From Lachnospiraceae bacterium (GTDB lineage: Bacteria; Bacillota; Clostridia; Lachnospirales; Lachnospiraceae), in NCBI GenBank assembly GCA_900759225.1, contig CAAEUM010000328.1:1-13588 (forward strand): DNA of 13,588 bases, written 5' to 3'. Position 1 is the first letter of the stretch; each line of letters starts with the position of its first letter. Position numbers and translations under genes: made by a program. Below are positions 1 through 8,246 of this stretch, piece after piece. The notes below the pieces were generated by a model that did no database searches, was not told the DNA's origin, and saw only the letters and a program-made list of their open reading frames with translations.

Positions 1-66
1 CATAGAAGATCAGGTATAAGAAACACTGATTTCTACGGGAGATTCTTATTTTAAGATTGGGAAACT

Positions 67-86
67 AAAAAATGGTATTTACCGAT
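67..86 (-). terminator. Possible weak terminator after addA
   Basis: About 17 bases past the addA stop codon, the minus strand has a short imperfect hairpin: GGT pairs with ACC around an AAAT loop, and AT/AT pairs below a bulged C. A run of six T follows at once. The position and U-tract suit an intrinsic terminator, but the stem is very short. Nothing else is recognisable in bases 1-102. Confidence 0.25.
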
Positions 87-102
87 AGCCCCCTTTTTGT
101 CT

Positions 103-3100
103 CTAAAGCTCAATGGCCTCCTGAAGCCGCAGGGAATAAATAAGCTTCTGCTTTACTGGCTTGCCTGTAAGCTGGCAAAGGGCCTTTTCATAATAGGAAA
201 GCTGCAAGCCATAGCGCTTCTTTAATATATTTTTTGCAAGCTCCCTGTTTTCCTCCGTCACCCGGTCATTTTTGTAATCGATCAGCACCAGCCCATCCGG
301 CTCCTCAATATATGCGTCAATGATTCCCTGGATCAGCACCAGCTCCTTTGATTCCCCCTTACCCATATCGCAGGCAGGGATTCCCATCATAAACTGCTGC
401 TCCCTGCGGATTCGCCCTTCTGCTTCTGCCTGGGCCATACGCCTTCCAAGCGGGCTTTTTAGAAAGCTCCATATGACGGCGGGATCAATGGACTGGTAGG
501 ATGCTTCATCCAGATACCCCTGCTCATAAAGGGATCTTACAGCCAAAGCCGTTTCCTCCAGGCTTTTAAGCGCTCCAAAGGTAAGGCGCTCCAGAGCTCG
601 GTGATAGGCCGTTCCTGTAAAGGCGCCTCCCGGCCTTCCTGGAAACAGCGGTTCTCCCAAAAGCTCCCCGCTGTCTGTGGCAAAGGCCTCCTCTGTCCTT
701 CCTGCCTGGCTCTGCTTCTTTAGCTCCGATACAGCTGTCATTGCATAAAGCCCTGTATCGTACTCGTAAGGATACCGGTAATGCAGGGCCTTCTCAATCT
801 CCTCACCCAGAGCCTTATCATACACCTGATTTAAGTCAAGCTTAAGAAGCTCCTCCTTTGCAGCCTGGCGGTCAATCTGCCTTGCCACCTCCTGGCCCAC
901 CAGCTGGCTTACCGGCACCTCACGAAGCTCAAGATGACCGGAGGGGATCGCCGGCTTTGCCATCAAAAGCCAGTCCAAAAAGGAATTGGCCGAAGCAAGG
1001 ACCGTATAGGGAAGCCGTCCCCCTACCAGCTCTGCATGCTCCCATTTCTTCAGCTTATTCTCCAGGGAGCGGTCTGTTGCCGTCATTATAAGGCATTCCT
1101 TTGCCCTGGTCATGGCCACATAAAGCACACGCAGCTCCTCCCCCATAGTATCCAGCTCCTGCTTTCTCTTTAAGGCCTGTTTTTTGATGGTACCTGACTT
1201 TACACGCAGCTCCAGATCCATATAGTCCGCAGCTGCCCCGAAGTCAGCATCTAAAAGAAGCTTTCCGTAGGCATCCTGCTTATTAAAGCGTTTTCCAAGA
1301 CCTGCCAGAAATACCATCGGAAATTCCAGCCCCTTACTTTTGTGGATGCTCATAATGCGCACTACATCCCCTTTTTCCCCGGGTGGGGCTGCCTCGCCAA
1401 AATCCGTATCAAATTTCTTCAGCTTTTCAATATAACGCACAAAGTGGAACAGGCCCTTATAGCTGGTTGCCTCATAGGCTGCCGCCTTTTCCACCAGCAT
1501 ATCCAGATTTGCCCGGCGCACCTCCCCTGCAGGCATGGCAGATACATAATCATAATAGCCGCTTTCATGATAGACCACGTATAAAAGCTCATGGATGGGA
1601 AGCTCCCTGGCACGTTTCTTAAGCTGGCTTAAAAGCCTCTCCAGTTTTTCTAATTTTTCCCATATATGGAAAGCCGTCTCCCTTGGGATCCATGCATAGC
1701 CTACCTGAAGCTCCTTCTCCCGGCCTGTTTCCTCCGGCTTTTCCTGCTGCCATAATTTCCAGGCGCCGTATACACCCCTGTCCTGTCCCTTTTCCGGCTT
1801 TCTCTTATAGGCTGCCATAAACCAGGCCATCTCCTCATCCTTCATGGAGATAATGGGGGAGCGCAGCACAGCAGCCAGAGGGATATCCTGTATGGGATTA
1901 TCGATCACAGACAGGAGGCTTAAGATCGTTTCCACCTCTACTGTATTAAAATACCCTGTGCGGGTCTGTGCCAGTACAGGAATGCCCTCATTCATCAGCA
2001 CATTTACAAAGGCCTCGGACCAGCCTGACATGCTGCGAAGCAGGATCACCATATCGCTGTATCGGACCCTGCGGTAGCCTCCAAGCTCCTTGTCCCACAC
2101 CAAAAGCCCTTCCTCCCGGCTTACCATGCGGCGGATCTCCCCTGCGATCATGCGTGCTTCCAGTTCTTTTGCCGTATAATCAAGAGCATCCTCATCCAGG
2201 GCCTTTAAGCTTTCCTTTCCTGTATCTGCCGCAAGAAGCTGTACCGGAATCCCGGCCCTTCCTGCCGGATACTCCCCTTCCTCCACCGGCGCGAACACCG
2301 CCCCGGGATACAGGGCTGTTTCCTCTGTATAATCAATACCTCCAAGGCTTTTTGCCATGATCTTGTAAAACACATCATTAATGGCAGTCAGCACTGTATC
2401 CCGGCTTCTGAAGTTCTGCTGGAGCTCAATCATCTGGTATGGGCTTTCCTCCCTGGAATAGCTGGCATATTTTTCCATAAAAAGTTCCGGCTTTGCCAGG
2501 CGGAACCGGTAAATGCTCTGCTTTACATCCCCCACCATAAATACATTGGGATGGCCGAAGCGCTCCCTGGAAATGCTGGTGATCAGCGCCTCCTGGACAT
2601 AGTTGCTGTCCTGATACTCATCCACTAAAATTTCCTCCAGCTGGCGGCTCAGCTCATCTGCCACAGCGGAAGGCCGCCTTGCGCTGCCCCTCCAGGGAAA
2701 GCTGCTTCCCGGCGTTCCCTCCGGCACCTCCTCCCACAGCACCTCCAGTGCAAGATGCTCCAGATCATTAAAATCAAGGACATTCCGCTGGCGCTTGGCT
2801 GCTGTATAGGACTCCTGGAACTGCCAGGCAAGATTTAAAAGCTCCTCCACCGGTTCGCTGGCAGCCCTAAGATACGAAAAAGCCTCTTTGGGGCTTTGGG
2901 AGCCATAAAGCTCCCGGTATTTCATAATCTCTTTTTTTACCCTGTCCCGGCAGCCGCTTACATAGGACTTTTTATCCGGGTCAATTTCCTTGCTGCGGAT
3001 GGAGGCCAGACGTCCAAAGCCGGCTCTGGACAATTCCTCATAAAAATCAGCAAATCCGCCTTCCCTCACTGCCTTTAAAAGCCTAAGAAGCAGCTGCTCA

Positions 3101-3858
3101 TCCTGCATCAGCATGGGCTCGTAGGCCAGGGGGCCGTTTTCCTCCTTGCACACAGCAAGGGCGTCTAAAAGCTGTTCATGAAGCTCGCTGATGCGGCGCC
3201 CTGCATCCTCCAGAAGGAAGCCCATCCAGGGGCTTTTTTCTATCTGCTCCTCATCCTCATAAGCTTCTTCCCTACACTGCTCCAGCCACTGCCTGGGCCA
3301 TGGATGGCTCTGTGAAAACTGCCAGACCTGAAGGATCACCTCCTCAATGCCCTTATCAGAGCGGCCCCGGCCAAAATGCTCCACAAAACGGCTAAACTCC
3401 TCCCTGCCCTCCTCATAGCACTGCTCCAGCATCTCCCCCATTACATCCCCCTGGAGCAGGGAAAGCTCCCCTTCATCTCCAATGCGGAATCCCGGGTCAA
3501 TGTCAAGGCTGTTATAGTGGCTGCGGATCAAATTCAGGCAGAAGCTGTCAATGGTGGTGATCTGAGCCTGGGGGATCAGGGCTGCCTGCAGCCACAGATG
3601 CTCATTGTCCGGCTGTTTCGTCAGCTTCTTATCTACGGCTGCCCCGATACGCTCCCGCATTTCCGCCGCTGCCGCATTGGTAAAGGTCATGATCAGGAGC
3701 TTGTCAATGTCAAGAGGCTTATCCCCCTCACTGATCATCCGGATAATGCGCTCCACCAGAACTGCCGTTTTTCCGCTTCCTGCTGCCGCAGAAACAAGGA
3801 GATTCCGATTCCTGCTGTCAATTACCTGCTGCTGTTTTTTCGTCCACTTTACTTCCAT
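103..3858 (-). CDS. addA: AddA, ATP-dependent helicase/nuclease subunit A
   Basis: AddA is the 3'-5' helicase and nuclease subunit of AddAB, the Firmicute counterpart of RecBCD that resects double-strand breaks for RecA-dependent repair. The 1251-residue protein is close to the usual length of about 1230. Superfamily 1 helicase motifs appear in order: Walker A at about 24-31 (AAAGSGKT), motif Ia MTFTNAAA near 57-64, Walker B VDE with D413/E414, GDVKQS at 443-448, SIHKSKG near 837-843, and YVAMTRAKE with R918. The C-terminal RecB-type nuclease looks intact: H1086 in GTAYHRALE, D1181 in GIID, and D1194-x-K1196 in IDYK. I chose the ATG at 3858 because AAAGGAG lies 10 bases upstream; an in-frame TTG at 3882 would add eight residues. 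The gene starts inside the end of addB (41-base overlap), so the two are probably translationally coupled. Identification is secure. Confidence 0.97.
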   Translation of the reverse strand: MEVKWTKKQQQVIDSRNRNLLVSAAAGSGKTAVLVERIIRMISEGDKPLDIDKLLIMTFTNAAAAEMRERIGAAVDKKLTKQPDNEHLWLQAALIPQAQITTIDSFCLNLIRSHYNSLDIDPGFRIGDEGELSLLQGDVMGEMLEQCYEEGREEFSRFVEHFGRGRSDKGIEEVILQVWQFSQSHPWPRQWLEQCREEAYEDEEQIEKSPWMGFLLEDAGRRISELHEQLLDALAVCKEENGPLAYEPMLMQDEQLLLRLLKAVREGGFADFYEELSRAGFGRLASIRSKEIDPDKKSYVSGCRDRVKKEIMKYRELYGSQSPKEAFSYLRAASEPVEELLNLAWQFQESYTAAKRQRNVLDFNDLEHLALEVLWEEVPEGTPGSSFPWRGSARRPSAVADELSRQLEEILVDEYQDSNYVQEALITSISRERFGHPNVFMVGDVKQSIYRFRLAKPELFMEKYASYSREESPYQMIELQQNFRSRDTVLTAINDVFYKIMAKSLGGIDYTEETALYPGAVFAPVEEGEYPAGRAGIPVQLLAADTGKESLKALDEDALDYTAKELEARMIAGEIRRMVSREEGLLVWDKELGGYRRVRYSDMVILLRSMSGWSEAFVNVLMNEGIPVLAQTRTGYFNTVEVETILSLLSVIDNPIQDIPLAAVLRSPIISMKDEEMAWFMAAYKRKPEKGQDRGVYGAWKLWQQEKPEETGREKELQVGYAWIPRETAFHIWEKLEKLERLLSQLKKRARELPIHELLYVVYHESGYYDYVSAMPAGEVRRANLDMLVEKAAAYEATSYKGLFHFVRYIEKLKKFDTDFGEAAPPGEKGDVVRIMSIHKSKGLEFPMVFLAGLGKRFNKQDAYGKLLLDADFGAAADYMDLELRVKSGTIKKQALKRKQELDTMGEELRVLYVAMTRAKECLIMTATDRSLENKLKKWEHAELVGGRLPYTVLASANSFLDWLLMAKPAIPSGHLELREVPVSQLVGQEVARQIDRQAAKEELLKLDLNQVYDKALGEEIEKALHYRYPYEYDTGLYAMTAVSELKKQSQAGRTEEAFATDSGELLGEPLFPGRPGGAFTGTAYHRALERLTFGALKSLEETALAVRSLYEQGYLDEASYQSIDPAVIWSFLKSPLGRRMAQAEAEGRIRREQQFMMGIPACDMGKGESKELVLIQGIIDAYIEEPDGLVLIDYKNDRVTEENRELAKNILKKRYGLQLSYYEKALCQLTGKPVKQKLIYSLRLQEAIEL

Positions 3859-6800
3859 CTCCCTGTTTCTCCTTTCCTTCAATTTCTGCCCATATTTCCT
3901 CCGGCTTCATGCTCCGCAGACGGCGGTAGCCATAGCCTGCCGTCTTTGTGTCAAAACCGCAGACTGCATGGTAGGGGCAGTAATCGCAGGCTGTGCGGCT
4001 GCCGTCCTTGGTGGGCTTTAAATCAGTCTGGCCTTTTAATATCTGCTGGCCCGACTGCTTCAGCTTTTCATTTACAAACCGGCGCAGCTCCTTAAAACGC
4101 GCTGTACTTGCCACTAAAGAGCGGGCCTCCTGCACATAGCCATCCTTTAAGGCCACCGGAATCACATCGGATTCCTTTTGTATCTCCCGGTCGAGATGAT
4201 GAATGATCGAAAGCTCACTGTTTACCAGGCCGTCCATGCGAAGCTGACGCAAAAGCCTGGCCTCAATCTCATCCCTTGTGTCATCCTCCTGCTGCTCTGC
4301 CATAGGGTCATCAATATGATAATAAAAGATACCCGCAGGAACTGCCTCCTTATCAGGAAACCTTCTCTGCTGCAGCTCCAGGGCCGCATCCATATAGACT
4401 ACCAGCTGCAGCTGCAGGCCGTAGTACAGGGCTGCCAGATTAAAAGAGGTACTTCCCGACTTATAGTCAATGATCTTTACATAGACATATTTTTCATCCT
4501 CACACAGATCAAGGCGGTCAATACGGCCCCGAAGCTGCAGCTGTTCATCCTCTGACAGCTGGATGCGCATAGCTTTCAGATCATCAATGGCAGAAAAGGA
4601 CACCTCAAAACCGGCAGGGACAAAATCCCCCTTTTTAAGCTGTTTTGCAAGGGCCCATATGGTGCGCTCTGTCATCTTTTCCACCCGCCCTGCCAGATAT
4701 GCATTTCTGGCGGAGCTTGCCATAATGGTATTACCATAATCCCCTGTTACCTGGGAAACACACTCCTTTACCAGCTGCTTTAGCTCCTCCTGGCTCAGGC
4801 TGTTCCAGTCCCGGCCCTGCTCCTCCATGGCTGCAAAAAAGCGGTCAATGGACTGGTGGAACAGATTTCCCATATCCACCGCCCGAAGCTCATACTCCTG
4901 CCGCTCCATAAGCTCCAGCCCGTATTTCAGGAAATGGGCATAGGCGCAGGAGGCAAACTGCTCCATCCTGGTAACACTTCCTGAAAGGATCTGCCCATAC
5001 AAAGCCCTTGCCGCTGCCCTGCCAATGCCCCGCTCCTCATAGGAATAAAAGGCTGCCTCCAAAAGAGGCTCCCTTAAGGGGCCGCAGTGGCGCAAAAGCT
5101 CCTTTACCGAAGGCTTCAGCCCCTCTTCCACGGTTTCCACCTGACGCTCCTTCTGGAGGATGCGAAGCCCCCTTGTAAGGCGCTCCCTTACATCCCGCTT
5201 AGAGCGCACCGGCCATAAAAGCTGCTGCCTGTCAATCTCACAGATCTGCGGAAACAGCTTTTTAAGCTCCCCGATCAGGCTGGATGGCCTCTGGCTTTTT
5301 CCCTGGCCGGACATGGCTGCCCAGGTTAAAACAAGGCCTCTGGAGGGCTTTGAAAGCATAAGGTAGAGGTAGAATTTCTGGATACATCCGTCCTCCCTGG
5401 CTGTAGGCGCCAGCTCCAGATCCATGGAGCGAAACACCTCCCTGTCGCTGTCTGTCAGGATCCCCCCGGAGGTTTTTCTCTGGGGCACGATGCCCTCGTT
5501 CACACCTACAAAAAACAGCACCTTCACATCCTCAAGTCGGCTTCTTGTAATATCTCCCACCATAACCTGATCAACGGTAGCCGGGATGGTTCCCACCCTG
5601 ATCTCCTCAAAGCCGGCATCCAGTATCTGCATATAATTTTTCATATCTGCCTTCTCATCCCCCAGAAGGCCCTCCAGCCGTTCAAACAGTTCCAGCACCC
5701 GATCATAGACCTGGCTGTATTCCCTTGCCCGGTTTTCATCCCCGGGCTCCTGGCGCAGGCGAAACTGCTCCTGCCGATCTTCCAGCTTTTTCCTGAGATT
5801 TAGCTCCTCCATAAAGGCCTTCAGGGCGGCTGTCACAGATGACATGGTGGCCCCCTCCTCCTTAAAGGCCTGACGCAGGGTTCCAAGAGGCCTTATAAGC
5901 CACTGCCTGTATTCATTTAATTCCTGTAAATTAAGACCATCACTGCCCCGGTACTGGCGCTCCCACTGGCAGTCCCACTGCTTCCAGCCCCGGATCCCAA
6001 GGGCTCTTACATAATTTTCCAGCCGGTAGGCCATTTCCTCCTCAAAATCACCGTCCTCCTGGACAAGCCCTGTTTTCAGATACCGGAACACGCTTTCATA
6101 GGAAAAATCACGCACTGTCTCCAAAGCTGCACGTATAAGCTCCACCAGAGGGTTTTCCAGGATGCTCCGCTTGTCATCCAGGAAATAGGGAATCCCTACT
6201 TCCTTAAACCGGTGGCTCAGCTCCCTTCCGTAGGAGGCCAGGTCCCCGGTAACCACAGCTGCATCACGGTAACGCAGCCCCTGCTCCTGAACCATTTTCT
6301 GAATCTGGCTGCACACAAACCCTGCCTCATCCTCCGGGTTCTGCCCCTGATAGATGCACAGATTTTTTGTAGGCTCCTTCCATGTTTTTCCTTTATACCG
6401 GTATAGGTTCTGCTCCAGAAAATCAAGCTCACCGCTTTCTGCAAAACGCCATGCAGGCCTTCTGGAGCAGTCTGTATCCTGCCTTACCTCCACATGATGA
6501 CGGTCTGCAAGGCGGGTAAGCCTGCACACTGTATGGCAGCTCATGTAAAAAAGATGCTGGATGCTGCACTCCCTGTGGAGCTGGATGCCTGCATCGGAGG
6601 TAACGCAGCAGAACACATCCCTGGCATACTGAAGGAACAGCTCAATGATCCGGTACTGCACCGGCGTATAGCCTGTATATCCGTCCAGGAAAATAACACA
6701 GTCTTTTAAAGGCTTCCAGGCGGGAAGCTGCCTGCACAGAATATCAAGTATCTCCTCAGAGGTAATATAGTGGCTCTCAATATAATCACGAAAGCCTGTA

Positions 6801-7285
6801 TAAATAAGCTCCAGATCCTGAAGCTTCTGTTTTAAAAGGGGATGGTCCGTGGCCTCCCTTACTTTTTTTAATTCCTCCGGCCCCAGGCCGTATTGATAAA
6901 GCTCCGATACCTGGGATTTCAGCTGGTTAATAAAGCCTGCCTGATCCAGATGGCGTCCATAAAGCCCCAGCTTTCCCCTGTTATTCCCGGCCACCTTCCG
7001 CAGCACCATGGATTTTCCCATATCATCCAGCACAACCGGAAGCTGCACCCCCATATCCTCAAAAACACGGCAGGCCAGGCGCTTAAAGCTGACAATGTCA
7101 ATGTTTAAAACGCCATGCCTTGGGTGAAGCCGTATGATCTCCTTCTGGGTCTGCATGGTATACTGCTCCGGCACTACCACCAGATAGGTTAAATCCGGAT
7201 GAGCCAGCGATTCCCTGATTGCATGTTCATAGAGATACCGGGTCTTTCCGGACCCGGCCCCGCCTGTAATAAACTGTAATGCCAC
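3818..7285 (-). CDS. addB: AddB, helicase-nuclease subunit B with iron-sulfur cluster
   Basis: AddB is the partner of AddA: an inactivated helicase fold that carries a second nuclease domain and, in the family, recognises Chi and cuts the 5'-ended strand. The 1155 residues match the usual length of about 1160. Walker A is at residues 8-15 (GGAGSGKT). The C-terminal nuclease has GRIDRLD and then IIDYKSG with D940 and K942. The four cysteines that bind a 4Fe-4S cluster in Bacillus subtilis AddB are all present: C780 (in FASCAYAHF), then C1100, C1103 and C1109 (in ACDYCPYHAVC). The start is GTG at 7285, supported by GGAGG seven bases upstream. It is first in an addB-addA pair and is divergently arranged with the plus-strand gene at 7395. 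I see no damage or missing key residue. Confidence 0.96.
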   Translation of the reverse strand: MALQFITGGAGSGKTRYLYEHAIRESLAHPDLTYLVVVPEQYTMQTQKEIIRLHPRHGVLNIDIVSFKRLACRVFEDMGVQLPVVLDDMGKSMVLRKVAGNNRGKLGLYGRHLDQAGFINQLKSQVSELYQYGLGPEELKKVREATDHPLLKQKLQDLELIYTGFRDYIESHYITSEEILDILCRQLPAWKPLKDCVIFLDGYTGYTPVQYRIIELFLQYARDVFCCVTSDAGIQLHRECSIQHLFYMSCHTVCRLTRLADRHHVEVRQDTDCSRRPAWRFAESGELDFLEQNLYRYKGKTWKEPTKNLCIYQGQNPEDEAGFVCSQIQKMVQEQGLRYRDAAVVTGDLASYGRELSHRFKEVGIPYFLDDKRSILENPLVELIRAALETVRDFSYESVFRYLKTGLVQEDGDFEEEMAYRLENYVRALGIRGWKQWDCQWERQYRGSDGLNLQELNEYRQWLIRPLGTLRQAFKEEGATMSSVTAALKAFMEELNLRKKLEDRQEQFRLRQEPGDENRAREYSQVYDRVLELFERLEGLLGDEKADMKNYMQILDAGFEEIRVGTIPATVDQVMVGDITRSRLEDVKVLFFVGVNEGIVPQRKTSGGILTDSDREVFRSMDLELAPTAREDGCIQKFYLYLMLSKPSRGLVLTWAAMSGQGKSQRPSSLIGELKKLFPQICEIDRQQLLWPVRSKRDVRERLTRGLRILQKERQVETVEEGLKPSVKELLRHCGPLREPLLEAAFYSYEERGIGRAAARALYGQILSGSVTRMEQFASCAYAHFLKYGLELMERQEYELRAVDMGNLFHQSIDRFFAAMEEQGRDWNSLSQEELKQLVKECVSQVTGDYGNTIMASSARNAYLAGRVEKMTERTIWALAKQLKKGDFVPAGFEVSFSAIDDLKAMRIQLSEDEQLQLRGRIDRLDLCEDEKYVYVKIIDYKSGSTSFNLAALYYGLQLQLVVYMDAALELQQRRFPDKEAVPAGIFYYHIDDPMAEQQEDDTRDEIEARLLRQLRMDGLVNSELSIIHHLDREIQKESDVIPVALKDGYVQEARSLVASTARFKELRRFVNEKLKQSGQQILKGQTDLKPTKDGSRTACDYCPYHAVCGFDTKTAGYGYRRLRSMKPEEIWAEIEGKEKQGDGSKVDEKTAAGN
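3869..3875 (-). promoter_or_regulatory. Ribosome binding site that decides the addA start
   Basis: AAAGGAG on the minus strand, 10 bases before the ATG at 3858 and inside the addB coding sequence. The rival TTG start at 3880-3882 lies upstream of this site, so it favours the ATG. The gap is slightly long; a GGGAG directly against the ATG is too close to serve. Confidence 0.6.
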
Positions 7286-7292
7286 GTTCCTT

Positions 7293-7297
7293 CCTCC
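7293..7297 (-). promoter_or_regulatory. Ribosome binding site supporting the GTG start of addB
   Basis: GGAGG on the minus strand, seven bases before the GTG at 7285. It fixes the non-ATG start, which also places Walker A at the expected distance from the N-terminus of AddB proteins. Confidence 0.8.
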
Positions 7298-7358
7298 ATA
7301 CTGCCAGGCGGCCTTAAATCCGCCCCAAACTTATGTCATCAGATAGCTCTGCCATACA

Positions 7359-7364
7359 TACAAT
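7359..7364 (+). promoter_or_regulatory. Candidate -10 element for the 7395 gene
   Basis: TACAAT matches the sigma-A -10 consensus at five of six positions and would start transcription about 25 bases before the ATG, leaving room for the GAGGT ribosome binding site. The -35 is poor, so this is tentative. The hexamer lies in a small dyad, TACA-A-TGTA (7359-7367), that could be coincidental. Confidence 0.25.
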
Positions 7365-7394
7365 GTAACAAAAACCAGACCTGAGGTTCCAACT

Positions 7395-7829
7395 ATGAGC
7401 TCCAAAACAAAAATCGTAGTGCTGCGGATGAAAGAAATCATCTACACTGCCATTTTCGCAGGCCTTGCCATCCTTCTAATCATGCTCTGCTTTATTATGT
7501 TCCGTCCGGGAAAAGACACTACCCCGTCTTCTCCCCAGGCTTCCTACATTCCCGGCGTCTATTCCTCCCAGCTGGCCCTTGGAAGTGAGCAGGTAAATGT
7601 AGAAGTAACGGTAGATTCTGACCGTATAAGCTCCATTTCCCTTGTGCCATTAAACGAGGTGGTAACTACCATGTACCCCCTGATGCAGCCTGCCTTAGAG
7701 CAGCTCTCCCCCCAGATTATAAACACCCAGAGCCTGGATAACCTTACATATCCAAGTACCTCTCATTATACCTCAAACGCCCTTTTAGCTGCGATCCAGA
7801 AGGCCGTTGACAAGGCAGCCGTCCAGTAA
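7395..7829 (+). CDS. Membrane-anchored FMN-binding-domain-like protein lacking the flavinylation motif
   Basis: This 144-residue protein begins with a short basic segment, then one hydrophobic helix at about 15-38, and a soluble domain that should lie outside the cell. The domain follows the FMN_bind pattern (as in RnfG/NqrC): PGVYSSQLALGSEQVNVEVTV resembles the family's opening G-x-Y and beta strands, and STSHYTSNALLAAIQKAV near the C-terminus occupies the place of SGATxTSxAL. However, the SGAT threonine that receives FMN from ApbE is replaced by H124 and the preceding aspartate is absent, so covalent flavin is unlikely. The ATG at 7395 has GAGGT seven bases upstream. It is the only plus-strand gene here, is monocistronic by layout, and ends at a strong terminator. 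The function is unknown, and the fold assignment is inference from motif spacing. Confidence 0.8.
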   Translation: MSSKTKIVVLRMKEIIYTAIFAGLAILLIMLCFIMFRPGKDTTPSSPQASYIPGVYSSQLALGSEQVNVEVTVDSDRISSISLVPLNEVVTTMYPLMQPALEQLSPQIINTQSLDNLTYPSTSHYTSNALLAAIQKAVDKAAVQ

Positions 7830-7833
7830 AACG

Positions 7834-7912
7834 AAAGCGGGCAGGCCCGCCTCAGCTCCCCAGCCCCTCCTTCCTGAGGGGCTCGCCTGCTTTGCATGCC
7901 CGCCCGCTTTTT
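7834..7912 (+). terminator. Branched intrinsic terminator, probably bidirectional
   Basis: Five bases past the stop codon, AAAGCGGGC (7834-7842) pairs perfectly with GCCCGCTTT (7902-7910). The stem extends by GGC/GCC after one mismatch, and TTTTT closes the right side. An inner hairpin, AGCCCCTC/GAGGGGCT (7862-7869 with 7876-7883), fills the long loop. On the minus strand the same stem is followed by TTTCGTTTT, so it may also end the nrdD-side transcript arriving from the right, which fits the convergent gene order. Confidence 0.85.
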
Positions 7913-7934
7913 CTCTGCCTTAGGAAGCTTTCGG

Positions 7935-8228
7935 CTACCCCTTCTTCCGAAACCGCCTGCTCTTAAATACGTAGGTATGAATCACCAGGGTCACTGCAAA
8001 AATCCCTAAAATGACCCACTCCAGAGTCCCGGAAAACCAGTTTAAGCCAATCACAAAGCTGCAGATGCCGTCAATCAAAAACAGCCATTTTTCAACTGCA
8101 AATACCTTCTCGGCATCATAGTCATCCTTGTTGGCATCTCCGATAAACATGAGAAAATCCTTTCCAAAAAACAGATCAATTCCCTCTGCCAGGCACACTG
8201 CGCCCAGACATAAAAACAGAAAATCCAT
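7935..8228 (-). CDS. Small three-helix membrane protein, function unknown
   Basis: This 97-residue protein has hydrophobic segments at about 2-20, 46-66 and 69-88, and ends with a basic tail (KSRRFRKKG) that probably faces the cytoplasm. The loop between the first two helices is polar and acidic (GDANKDDYDAEK). That loop and the layout faintly recall DUF3784-type small membrane proteins, but I cannot assign a family with confidence. The ATG at 8228 has a near-perfect AAAGGAGG six bases upstream, so translation should be efficient and the gene is very likely real. It lies 18 bases after nrdD on the same strand and is the last gene before the shared terminator, so it is probably co-transcribed with nrdD. 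No link to nucleotide reduction is visible in the protein. Confidence 0.8.
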   Translation of the reverse strand: MDFLFLCLGAVCLAEGIDLFFGKDFLMFIGDANKDDYDAEKVFAVEKWLFLIDGICSFVIGLNWFSGTLEWVILGIFAVTLVIHTYVFKSRRFRKKG

Positions 8229-8246
8229 TGTGCTCCTCCTTTATCC

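Larger units (their letters stand above)
7286..7394. other. Divergent intergenic region between addB and the plus-strand gene
   Basis: These 109 bases must hold the start signals for addB (leftward) and for the 7395 gene (rightward), since the genes diverge. A candidate plus-strand -10 hexamer, TACAAT, sits at 7359-7364, but no good -35 lies at the right distance upstream (TCATCA at 17 bases). For addB I find no convincing promoter hexamers by eye. GAGGT, seven bases before the ATG at 7395, is a good ribosome binding site for the rightward gene. Confidence 0.5.

Noticed and set aside
1..102. Start of another gene reading leftward from the ATG complement at bases 1-3
   Set aside because: No ribosome binding site precedes it and no coding sequence is visible inside the window.
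1968..2360. Plus-strand open frame of 130 codons within addA
   Set aside because: It is Pro/Leu/Ser-rich, as expected for the complement of GC-rich coding sequence, and overlaps an intact helicase region.
3376..4095. Plus-strand open frame of 239 codons opposite addA/addB
   Set aside because: It is fully antisense to two well-identified genes, lacks recognisable domains, and its composition is that of a reverse-strand shadow.
7359..7367. TACA-A-TGTA dyad as a CopY/BlaI-type operator
   Set aside because: Those operators have a two-base or longer spacer (TACANNTGTA for CopY). Here the spacer is one base, and no second copy or regulator gene is nearby.
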